Shown: piece by piece, positions 24,901 to 31,927 of the stretch | Layout of the letters: every line of letters starts with the position of its first letter | Position numbering within the stretch: the stretch's first letter is position 1 | NCBI GenBank assembly: GCA_902782125.1 | Contig: CACZMA010000004.1 | Coordinates: 1-64,000 of the forward strand | DNA length: 64,000 bases | Reading direction: 5' to 3' | Source: Oscillospiraceae bacterium | GTDB taxonomy: Bacteria; Bacillota; Clostridia; Saccharofermentanales; Saccharofermentanaceae | Program-made: the position numbers and the translations under genes | Notes under the pieces: generated by a model | What the model saw: the letters and a program-made list of their open reading frames with translations, nothing else | The model's database searches: none | What the model was told of the DNA's origin: nothing

Positions 24901-25314
24901 TGGTACGGAAGAGGTCCGGGAGAATCTTATGTTGACCGTAAGAACGCGGCAAGGCTCGGTGTCTTCGCAGCAGGTGCGGATAAGATCTATCACCCGTATG
25001 CAAGACCTGCCGAGAACAGCTCGCACACAGATACACAGGTCGTTAAGATAACCAACGCACTGGGCGACGGAATCACGATAAGAAGACTTGGAGGTAATCC
25101 GAGATTCGACTTTACAGTCCTTCCGTATACGCCTGAGCAGATGAACGAGTATCTCCACGAAGAGCAGCTCATGAACAACGATTTCTGCGAATTCATGTGC
25201 GACTTCTGTTCAAAGGAGATCGAGAGAACGAGAGACAACAGGTCAGCGCAGCCTGTTAAGAAGGGCGTTACCTACAGGGAGACATTCGAGTTTAAGCTCG
25301 AATCACACGCTTGA
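21940..25314 (+). CDS. LacZ-like glycoside hydrolase family 2 protein lacking catalytic residues
   Basis: A 1124-residue protein with the whole LacZ layout. It has the sugar-binding jelly roll (about 40-230, SGIFRP), an Ig-like domain, a TIM barrel (about 360-630), a further Ig-like domain, an acidic low-complexity linker (about 740-835) and the Bgal small-chain domain (WYGRGPGESYVDRK). Key sites are lost. The acid/base position reads MWGVQNYNF (N473 kept, Tyr at Glu461 of E. coli). The DEANIETHG segment is IATSYPSVM. The Asp201 position is Met205, and no CEYAHAMGNS nucleophile segment is present. It is probably a pseudoenzyme or binding protein. GGGGGAC precedes the ATG at 21940. Confidence 0.8.
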   Translation: MDFTYSNDGFLPYDSFDYIYSERELPEFGKVASPYMKPLTTWRFFLARGQSEIPFGVEKKSYDDSEWALINTPSTWQTEGYGLPQNLIYDYPQRLKDEDDKKELTISDRFILQSNTADDDEVGIYRSTVVFTKDDLERAIYIETSGICGSFRVYVNDRLVADSHAIYTRKKLLISEFVTEGVNLIVIVVNRYDRDESGHVILDSMNYGFSGIFRPIMIVMDSLLELSNVHIKLEYVPEAYINEVAKLGGLAEAGKVARVPHGNFMIRVDFQLKNHTNFMIPYSVRISVLEARAEYDPYKLPFVAIKDQGKPAVGVVDALKETRAQTEFVALDVAQWSDCTPVQYDMVFEVLNAENKVVCAKKKRFGFRTTEVVHDKLNINDRRVTLQLTHYYEFDPAEGIAVPQDRIRQDIIMMKRVGINGVIADGFPLSDDFLNLCDQYGMYVIATSYPSVMRDYVESAMNHPSVVMWGVQNYNFDPDHASGAKHGCMLIDDTRPWYCEAEGHLVARSRSSKTIEASSDMKPLPGEAGAVYGPWVDLCLDRNIVFGKNKTGKNLFETIPGRTRFTDDDTMYKWIHHADLVGGKQKENSCIGQGIVDSDRNPHPVYLDIKKQCQTISIFANAGDPTNLTMRNTNPFAYTEELDIEWKILMGGQTIVSGRGSIGEIEPYGSRTLRFPFEVEMFLTPGWAGDKPEFVEMYAKGLSHELVFDITLKLHKDTYYARAGYEVAFFQEILAEEIASPAGTGPSIRNGLKQGASVTAPQLGAGSAMSAHDENLALKAAGADEQSEVMDEIPEGDIIGLNTVNEEGLVEEPIINAMPESVESITEEIITEVINRASITTGSDGICLGNSDRKIGFSREQGGCSKLEVDGFNFIKGSFLPSFYRCPSNIDRMDKSFVLAKTIFSPETDYEHIQETLQFKSSNYGIKDGVFNMVSVYKSFAMKGDVIMYYEVPSADTLRVTLNFTPKYDMVRYGIRFRIVKGDVLCSWYGRGPGESYVDRKNAARLGVFAAGADKIYHPYARPAENSSHTDTQVVKITNALGDGITIRRLGGNPRFDFTVLPYTPEQMNEYLHEEQLMNNDFCEFMCDFCSKEIERTRDNRSAQPVKKGVTYRETFEFKLESHA

Positions 25315-25315
25315 T

Positions 25316-26128
25316 TTGGCTCTCAAGAGGGTAGCTTCATCTCTGATATGTATTTCCATGCTCCTCGCATCTTCCTGCGGTAAGGTGCCGGCTCAGTATG
25401 ACTACGGCGTATTCCTTAGTGTGACGGAAGACCTGGAACTGCTTCAGGACTATAAGACTGTGGTCATAGATGCGCAGTTCTTCTCGGCTAAGGAGATCTC
25501 CGAATTCAAAGCGTCCGGCCACGAGGTGTTCAGCTATATCAACATAGGTTCACTCGAGAACTGGCGCGATTACTATGACGAAGACCTGACTCTCGATGAA
25601 TACGAGAACTGGGAAGAAGAGCGCTGGGCAGATGTATCCCGTGAAGAGTGGCAGGAATTCATCACTGACGAACTGATCCCCGAGCTTCTCGATAAGGATA
25701 TAGACGGCTTTTTCGTAGATAACTGCGATGTGTACTACCACTATCCGACCGAAGATATAATGGTCGGACTGACAGTCATGATGAAGGCCATGGTCGACAC
25801 CGGTAAGAAGGTCCTCATCAACGGCGGCGATACCTATCTTGATGCGTACTGCCGAAGCGGCGGAAAATGGTCTGACGTTATCACAGGCATCAATCAGGAG
25901 ACAGTATTCTCGGCTATCCTCTGGGATGAGGACAGGTTCGGTACAGCAGATCCCGAAGATCATGAATACTTCACGGATTACATCGAGCGCTACGCAGAGC
26001 AGGGCGCAGATATTTACCTTCTGGAATACACGACAGATGAGAACCTGATCAAAGAGATAGACGCCTATTGCAAAGAAAAAGGCTTCACATACTACGTATC
26101 TGATTCACTGGAACTGACGTTCGGCTGA
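25316..26128 (+). CDS. GH114/TM1410-like lipoprotein
   Basis: A 270-residue protein. The likely start is TTG at 25316, one base after the previous stop, because it gives a full lipoprotein signal peptide ending in the lipobox LLASSC; the next in-frame ATG (25358) would remove most of it. The mature part resembles the TM1410/endo-alpha-1,4-polygalactosaminidase barrel: VIDAQFFSAKEI, VFSYINIGSLENWRDYY, DGFFVDNCDVYYHYP and VLINGGDTY. It should be anchored outside the membrane and act on, or bind, an amino-sugar polymer. Tight spacing suggests translational coupling to the LacZ-like gene. The catalytic claim is inferred. Confidence 0.72.
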   Translation: MALKRVASSLICISMLLASSCGKVPAQYDYGVFLSVTEDLELLQDYKTVVIDAQFFSAKEISEFKASGHEVFSYINIGSLENWRDYYDEDLTLDEYENWEEERWADVSREEWQEFITDELIPELLDKDIDGFFVDNCDVYYHYPTEDIMVGLTVMMKAMVDTGKKVLINGGDTYLDAYCRSGGKWSDVITGINQETVFSAILWDEDRFGTADPEDHEYFTDYIERYAEQGADIYLLEYTTDENLIKEIDAYCKEKGFTYYVSDSLELTFG

Positions 26129-27154
26129 TCACTCTTGCGACCTGTAGATCGTTGATCTTCCGTCACCCGCGATACCGTTGATATAGTCGCTCACACTGCC
26201 GGGCTTTGTTGATGCGAGACCTTCCTCATACATATACATACGGGAATCGATCATGTCTATATTGTGCAGGACCATCGCCTCGGGAACGGCGGGAAGAGTG
26301 ATCGCACCCCATTCGAGCGTACCGTGGTGCGAAGCGATAAGGTGCTTGAGCAGACGGACATCCTCGCGGTTATATGTCTCTCTGCCGGCAGCACTGTCTG
26401 CTTCCGCGACCATCTTGTCGATCATCTCGATGCCTATCAGGGCATGCCCGAAAAGCCTTCCGTCAGGTGTATAGTTCGCGGCACCGAGCTCTGATGTGCT
26501 GAGTTCTTCGATCTTGCCTATGTCATGGAGAGCCGTACCGCACACGAGAAGCTCACGGTTAAGAGTCGTATATATATCGCAGATTGAATAGGCTGCCTTG
26601 ACCATCCTGTATGTGTGATAGAGAAGTCCGCCCATAAGATTGTGGTGCATCGACTTGGCAGCCGAAGATGAGCTGAAAGCCTTGGAATTCTTCGAGATCA
26701 GCCTTACCGTAAGAGCCGTGAGGCTGTAATCGTCTTCAGGAATAACTACATTGGCTTTGTCGTACTGCCTTCCGGATGAATCAAGAACGATCCTGATCAT
26801 GTCCAGAAGCATCTGCTGTCTTGGAAGAGGCGGCATCTTGATGAGAGTAGCCTTCTCTTCGTCTGTCAGTCTGGCAGGATTAATGGAATCTACCGTGTAG
26901 TTCTTCTGATTCTGGAATTCGGTGCACTTAAGGCGCACGTCTACAGGCTTCTCTTCGGTTACTCCCTGAAGCTTAAGTGATTCTCTTGTGTTGTTGTTGA
27001 ACAGGTTTGCTTCCTGCTGGGTCTTGCCGTCGCTCAAGGTAAGGCGGCAGTAGGGATCGCCCTTCTTGGTCGTACGTTCTTCTATCCTTACGACCAGAAG
27101 CGTCATATCGTAATTGTTGCCGATCTCTGTCTCTTCAAATCTTGTCTTGTACAT
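26129..27154 (-). CDS. yhaM: 3'-5' exoribonuclease YhaM-like protein (OB fold plus HD domain)
   Basis: A 341-residue protein, slightly longer than YhaM of Bacillus subtilis. Residues 10-95 form an OB-fold nucleic-acid-binding domain (YDMTLLVVRIEERTTKKGDP; CRLTLSDGKTQQEANLFN). Residues 165-310 are an HD domain with HHNLMGGLLYHT, TALHDIGKI, GHALIGIEMI and HLIASHHG metal ligands. YhaM is a metal-dependent 3'-5' exonuclease acting on RNA and single-stranded DNA. It ends head to head with the GH114-like gene, whose stop codon directly abuts its own. An AGGAGTTATAT leader precedes the start. Confidence 0.88.
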   Translation of the reverse strand: MYKTRFEETEIGNNYDMTLLVVRIEERTTKKGDPYCRLTLSDGKTQQEANLFNNNTRESLKLQGVTEEKPVDVRLKCTEFQNQKNYTVDSINPARLTDEEKATLIKMPPLPRQQMLLDMIRIVLDSSGRQYDKANVVIPEDDYSLTALTVRLISKNSKAFSSSSAAKSMHHNLMGGLLYHTYRMVKAAYSICDIYTTLNRELLVCGTALHDIGKIEELSTSELGAANYTPDGRLFGHALIGIEMIDKMVAEADSAAGRETYNREDVRLLKHLIASHHGTLEWGAITLPAVPEAMVLHNIDMIDSRMYMYEEGLASTKPGSVSDYINGIAGDGRSTIYRSQE

Positions 27155-27257
27155 ATATAACTCCTGAATTTGTTTGATGTAATCCTATCACAACACCTGA
27201 CCCATTTTTAGTGCAATTTTGTATTGTTTGTGATTAAGAAGGGAAGAACTGCTAAGG

Positions 27258-27263
27258 TATAAT
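27258..27263 (+). promoter_or_regulatory. -10 element of the gph operon
   Basis: A perfect TATAAT lies 24 bp before the start codon, preceding AGGAGGGG. The region 17 bp upstream (TAAGAA) is a weak -35. Confidence 0.5.
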
Positions 27264-27287
27264 CAGACGTGTAGGAGGGGCTATGTA

Positions 27288-27947
27288 ATGCGCTACAAAG
27301 CTGTGTTATTTGATCTTGACGGAACGCTGCTCGATACGCTCAGCGATCTTGCGGGTGCGCTTAATGCTGCACGTCAGATGAACGGCCTTCCTGCACAGGA
27401 TATCGAACAGATCAGAAGCTATATAGGCAACGGCAGAAGGAAGCTCATAGAGCGTTCACTCAGCGCAGACCCCGGAGAATATGACGAGGAACTTGCCGTA
27501 AAACTCCAGACTGATGATTCCCAGTATTACAACAGCCACTGCATGATCAATACCAAGCCCTATGACGGCATTGTCGATCTCATCAGAAGACTTAAGTCTG
27601 ACGGGATCAGGATATGCTGTGTTACGAACAAGGCGGATGAGACCGCTAAGACGCTTATCGGGCATTTCTTCCCGGATATGTTCGATATTGTCGCAGGGTC
27701 TGTTCCAGAAGTTCCCGTAAAGCCCGATCCTGCTGTCGTAGAGAGATGCCTGATCAAGTTGGGCCTGCAGGAATCAGAATGCGTCTTCATAGGTGATTCC
27801 GAAGTCGACATACAGACTGCTGCTAATGCCGGCATGGACTGCATCAGTGTATGCTGGGGATATAAGACGCGCGAATTCCTTGAGAGTGAAGGAGCTATGC
27901 GCATCTGCACAAGACCTTTGGATCTTAGGAGATACATATATGACTGA
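27288..27947 (+). CDS. gph: phosphoglycolate phosphatase-like HAD hydrolase
   Basis: A 219-residue HAD protein. Motif I is FDLDGTLLDTLSDLA near residue 8, the cap has RSYIGNGRRKLIERSL, motif II is VTN near 108, motif III is the Lys in VPVKPDPAVVE, and motif IV is VFIGDSEVDIQTAANAGM. This is the standard Gph pattern; Gph removes the phosphate of 2-phosphoglycolate formed in DNA repair or from related metabolites. Its stop overlaps the start of the next gene by 8 nt. AGGAGGGG lies 8 nt before the start. Confidence 0.87.
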   Translation: MRYKAVLFDLDGTLLDTLSDLAGALNAARQMNGLPAQDIEQIRSYIGNGRRKLIERSLSADPGEYDEELAVKLQTDDSQYYNSHCMINTKPYDGIVDLIRRLKSDGIRICCVTNKADETAKTLIGHFFPDMFDIVAGSVPEVPVKPDPAVVERCLIKLGLQESECVFIGDSEVDIQTAANAGMDCISVCWGYKTREFLESEGAMRICTRPLDLRRYIYD

Positions 27948-28443
27948 TACCAAAGCAAGAGAGAAGAGCAATCTCAGAAAGATCGCCATAGGCGGCATAT
28001 TTGCTGCTTTTGTGTTCATAGGCACGGAGCTTCATATTCCTACCGCCATAGGATTCATGAACCTGGGTGATTCCGTTATATTCCTTGCCGCATATCTCAT
28101 CGGTCCCGCTGCGATCTTTCCCGCTGCCATAGGTTCGGCACTGGGAGATCTTCTTGCAGGTTATCCCATATATATCGTTCCCACATTTGTCATCAAGGGA
28201 CTTATGGCTCTTATCGCTGCTCTGCTCATGAACAGACGCTCCGGCAAGAAGCTTACATTCATGAAGAAGATAACCGCAGGCCTTGCATCCGAAGCTCTCA
28301 TGATCGCAGGATATTTTGCATTTGAATTATTCCTCTATGGAGGGACAGCTGCCGCAGGTTCCATCCTGTTCAATCTCATCCAGGCATTTGCCGCACTCGT
28401 TGTCGCGATACCGCTTACTTACGTGCTCAGGATAAAGTTGTAA
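27940..28443 (+). CDS. ECF transporter S-component-like membrane protein
   Basis: A 167-residue protein with about five or six membrane helices. The start at 27940 follows TTAGGAG and is preferred over upstream in-frame codons inside gph. IAIGGIFAAFVFIGTELHIP and FMNLGDSVIFLAAYLIGP match substrate-binding components of energy-coupling-factor vitamin transporters (riboflavin-type S family), including the conserved NLGD. It should pair with EcfA/EcfT proteins encoded elsewhere. The ligand is not readable from sequence. Overlap with gph suggests co-transcription. Confidence 0.78.
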   Translation: MTDTKAREKSNLRKIAIGGIFAAFVFIGTELHIPTAIGFMNLGDSVIFLAAYLIGPAAIFPAAIGSALGDLLAGYPIYIVPTFVIKGLMALIAALLMNRRSGKKLTFMKKITAGLASEALMIAGYFAFELFLYGGTAAAGSILFNLIQAFAALVVAIPLTYVLRIKL

Positions 28444-28460
28444 AATTGCTTTTTATCAGA

Positions 28461-28496
28461 TTATTAGTATTATTAAAGCGATTGAAAAACTAATAA
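28461..28496 (+). repeat. 8-bp inverted repeat in the leader of the LTA-synthase-like gene
   Basis: TTATTAGT (28461-28468) is perfectly repeated in reverse as ACTAATAA (28489-28496), just before the GAGGTGG ribosome site. It could fold the leader or bind a regulator. Its AT-rich centre also holds -10-like sequences. Confidence 0.35.
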
Positions 28497-28509
28497 TGAG
28501 GTGGCTTTG

Positions 28510-30549
28510 ATGAGCATCACTTTGAAGATAGGTAAGAAGGATCTGCCGAGAGTAATAGTGGCAGCCTTATTCTGCATTGCGGGTATCATATTATCGGCAC
28601 TTCAGGGATTCTATGATTCCATATTCTGGTATGCGGGACTGTTCCTGCTCACGATCCCCACATATACGATGAACAGCAGGGATTCAAAGCCGGCAAGGAT
28701 CATCCCTGAGATCATATATCCTCTGTTCACTGCATACTTCACCATCTTCTTCATGCAGATGATCAATCTCGCCAACCATAAGAATCTTGACGGTGAGAGA
28801 TGGCTCTATCACGTCATGTATCACTATGAATTCACCAGGATGTTCAGGGAGATCCCCATCATCATCTTTGTTTACTTCCTGCTCCGTATGTGCATGGTCC
28901 CCAGAAGGTTCGCAGCGTGCTTCGCTCCTCTCCCGTTCCTTATCCTCGGACTTGCCGATTACTATGTATTCGAATTCCGCGGACACGAGATCCTCTTCAG
29001 CGATTTTATGAGCGCACAGACTGCTGCAAATGTGGCAGGCAACTATAATTTCGACCTGTTATACCCCGTGGTATTCCTCGTTATGCCTTATGCTATGTTC
29101 ATGATGGTGTGCTTAAGACTCAAGGGAGATAAGGCTGCAACACCTGTATGGCTCAGAGTCATATTATTCGGCGCGCTTACCGCGGCATCTCTTGCAGGAT
29201 TTATTCTCTCGCTCATGCAGTGGTCAATAACCAACAGGCCCCAGGACTGGGCTGACAAGGGGTCCAGATTCAACGGATTCCTTCTTAACTTCTCATTGTC
29301 CGTTAAGACATTGTTCGTTGAACCGCCGGAAGGATACTCACTTGATTCTCTTGATGAACTCGTCGAGAGTGAAGGCGTTGATATGAACTATACAGGTAAT
29401 GCTGATGAAGCATCCAATGTCATCGTCATCATGAACGAGTCGTTCATGGATCCCAGGAGCTATCTGTATGCTTACAGCTTCTACGAAGATCCGACTCCGT
29501 ACTTCAACTCGCTTAAGAATGATCCCAATGCGGTAGTAGGTCTTGCTGCATCTTCCGTATACGGCGGCAACACACCTAACTCCGAATTCGAGTTCCTCAC
29601 GGGAATCACGATCGGTTATATGCCTAACGGTGCCGTTCCTTACATGCAGTATGTTGACGATCCCCAGTATTCACTCGCATGGGCAATGAAGGAGATGGGT
29701 TACTATACCATCGCGATGCACCCTTACTATTCGAGCGGCTGGAACAGGACGAATGTCTATCCTAACCTCGGATTCGACAAGATGATGTTCATGGATGATT
29801 TTACCTATGAGCAGTCAGACCTTCAGAGAGACGAATACATGACTGACTCTCAGGCATATGCAAATCTCATCGAGCAGATCGAGCAGGCACCTGAAGGCCA
29901 GAAGGTATTTGCATTCCTGATCACTGTTCAGAACCACGCAGGATATACTGAGAACCTGACAAACTTTGAACCTACCGAGTACTTCGCACCCGGCACAGCC
30001 AACGGCAACGAGCTCGCACTCAACGTCTACCTCACATGCCTTAAGCAGAGTGATGTTGCTCTTGAAGAGCTCCTGACATATCTGTCTGAGCAGGATGAGA
30101 AGTACACTGTCATGATGTTCGGCGACCACCAGCCGCAGTTTATGTCGGTGTTCCCGAATAATTTCGCGCCCGGTGTGTATACGAGCTGGACGATACCTTA
30201 CATGATCTGGACGAACTACGATATGGATCCTGAGATCAAGGCACAGTATGAGAACGATCCCGTGGGCATCACGAGCATCAACTATCTGTCTATTGATACT
30301 CTTAAGGCGGCAGGCGTAGACCTTCCGGGTTATTACCAGCTCCTCGAGAAGATGAGAGAGAAGCTGCCCTGCATCAACTCCGCAGGATACTATTCGAACA
30401 GCCTCGGCGCATTCGGTATCTACGGAGATACCACTGATGCCGATACCCAGAAGATCCTCGATCTGTTCCACTATATCCAGTACAACCTTATGTTCGATAA
30501 AGAATCAGGAGAATTCAAGAATTCACTTATGAATGTGGTAGGTGGCTGA
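28510..30549 (+). CDS. LTA synthase/phosphoglycerol transferase-like sulfatase-fold membrane protein
   Basis: A 679-residue protein; ATG 28510 follows GAGGTGG. Residues 10-255 hold about six membrane helices. The extracellular sulfatase-fold domain begins at NVIVIMNESFMD (metal-binding Glu). It has GGNTPNSEFEFLTG with the likely nucleophile Thr355, AMHPYYSSGWNR, and FGDHQP near the end. These match LtaS, which builds lipoteichoic acid from phosphatidylglycerol, and related phosphoethanolamine or phosphoglycerol transferases. The exact transfer reaction is not decidable here. The FAD oxidoreductase gene begins 1 bp after the stop. Confidence 0.85.
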   Translation: MSITLKIGKKDLPRVIVAALFCIAGIILSALQGFYDSIFWYAGLFLLTIPTYTMNSRDSKPARIIPEIIYPLFTAYFTIFFMQMINLANHKNLDGERWLYHVMYHYEFTRMFREIPIIIFVYFLLRMCMVPRRFAACFAPLPFLILGLADYYVFEFRGHEILFSDFMSAQTAANVAGNYNFDLLYPVVFLVMPYAMFMMVCLRLKGDKAATPVWLRVILFGALTAASLAGFILSLMQWSITNRPQDWADKGSRFNGFLLNFSLSVKTLFVEPPEGYSLDSLDELVESEGVDMNYTGNADEASNVIVIMNESFMDPRSYLYAYSFYEDPTPYFNSLKNDPNAVVGLAASSVYGGNTPNSEFEFLTGITIGYMPNGAVPYMQYVDDPQYSLAWAMKEMGYYTIAMHPYYSSGWNRTNVYPNLGFDKMMFMDDFTYEQSDLQRDEYMTDSQAYANLIEQIEQAPEGQKVFAFLITVQNHAGYTENLTNFEPTEYFAPGTANGNELALNVYLTCLKQSDVALEELLTYLSEQDEKYTVMMFGDHQPQFMSVFPNNFAPGVYTSWTIPYMIWTNYDMDPEIKAQYENDPVGITSINYLSIDTLKAAGVDLPGYYQLLEKMREKLPCINSAGYYSNSLGAFGIYGDTTDADTQKILDLFHYIQYNLMFDKESGEFKNSLMNVVGG

Positions 30550-30550
30550 T

Positions 30551-31927
30551 ATGGAAAACTATGACGTTATCATCATCGGAGCAGGCCCCGGCGGAATATT
30601 CTCCGCATATGAGCTTACAAAGAAGGCACCTGACCTTAAGGTCGCTGTCTTCGAAGCGGGACATCCGCTCGAGAAGCGTAAGTGCCCGATAGACGGCAAG
30701 AAGGTCAAATCCTGCATCAAGTGCGAGACATGTGCCATCATGAGAGGCTTCGGCGGTGCAGGCGCTTTCTCTGACGGCAAGTACAATATCACCAATGATT
30801 TCGGCGGAACTCTCTACGAGCATATCGGCAAGGAGAAGGCCCTGGAGATCATGCACTATGTCGACGAGATCAACCTCGCCAACGGCGGAGAGGGCACAAA
30901 GCTCTATTCCACGGCAGGTTCCGGATTCAAGAAGATCTGCCTTGAGAACAAGCTGCACCTTCTGGATGCTTCCGTAAGACATCTCGGCACGGACAAGAAC
31001 TACCAGGTGCTGGGCAATATCTTTGCTTACCTGAAGGATAAGGTGGATTTCTATTTCGATACGCCAGTAGGTGACATGAAGGTTAACGAAGACGGCACGT
31101 ATTCCGTAGAAGCCGGAGACAAGGAGTACACCGCCCCCAGATGCATCGTCTCCGTCGGACGCTCGGGAAGCGGCTGGATCGAGAAGGTATGCAAGGAGCT
31201 CGGAATAGAGACGTTCTCCAACCGCGTCGACATCGGCGTCAGGGTAGAGCTTCCGGCGGTCGTTTTCTCGCACCTCACATCGGAACTCTACGAGAGCAAG
31301 ATCGTATACAGGACAGAGAAGTTCGAGGACCGCGTCCGCACGTTCTGCATGAACCCTAACGGATACGTCGTAAACGAGAACACCAACGGCATCGTCACGG
31401 TCAACGGACACAGCTTCGATTCACCGGAACTGCAGTCCGAGAACACCAACTTTGCCCTTCTCGTTGCGAAACACTTCTCTTCGCCCTTCAAGGATTCCAA
31501 CGGCTACGGCGAGTCCATCGCAAGGCTGTCCAACATGCTCGGAGGCGGCGTTATCGTACAGAGATTCGGCGACCTCATGAGAGGAAGAAGATCCAACGAA
31601 TCGAGGATAAGCGAATCGACCGTAAGGCCTACGCTTCAGGCTACGCCGGGTGATCTGTCGCTCGTGCTCCCGAAGAGGATCTTAGACGGTATCATCGAGA
31701 TGATCTATGCGCTTGATAAGATCGCTCCCGGTACGGCCAATGACGATACCCTTCTTTACGGCGTTGAGGTCAAGTTCTATAACATGGAAGTCGCGATAGA
31801 CGATAATCTCGAGACCAAGTATCCGGGACTCTATGTGATAGGTGACGGTTCAGGCGTTACGCACTCTCTGTCGCATGCTTCTGCTTCCGGCGTATACGTT
31901 GCAAGGAAGATAGCAGGAGAAGAATGA
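30551..31927 (+). CDS. NAD(P)/FAD-dependent oxidoreductase (COG2509-like)
   Basis: A 458-residue flavoprotein. The ATG at 30551 follows AGGTGG, one base after the preceding stop. The dinucleotide-binding motif is DVIIIGAGPGGIFSAYE at the N-terminus. CPIDGKKVKSCIKCETC is a cysteine-rich stretch typical of this uncharacterised FAD-dependent dehydrogenase family, and GFGGAGAFSDGKYN follows. YVIGDGSGVTHSLSHASASG near the C-terminus closes the FAD site. The reaction is unknown. Its last 71 bp overlap the 3' end of a convergent gene, and no terminator lies between. Confidence 0.83.
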   Translation: MENYDVIIIGAGPGGIFSAYELTKKAPDLKVAVFEAGHPLEKRKCPIDGKKVKSCIKCETCAIMRGFGGAGAFSDGKYNITNDFGGTLYEHIGKEKALEIMHYVDEINLANGGEGTKLYSTAGSGFKKICLENKLHLLDASVRHLGTDKNYQVLGNIFAYLKDKVDFYFDTPVGDMKVNEDGTYSVEAGDKEYTAPRCIVSVGRSGSGWIEKVCKELGIETFSNRVDIGVRVELPAVVFSHLTSELYESKIVYRTEKFEDRVRTFCMNPNGYVVNENTNGIVTVNGHSFDSPELQSENTNFALLVAKHFSSPFKDSNGYGESIARLSNMLGGGVIVQRFGDLMRGRRSNESRISESTVRPTLQATPGDLSLVLPKRILDGIIEMIYALDKIAPGTANDDTLLYGVEVKFYNMEVAIDDNLETKYPGLYVIGDGSGVTHSLSHASASGVYVARKIAGEE

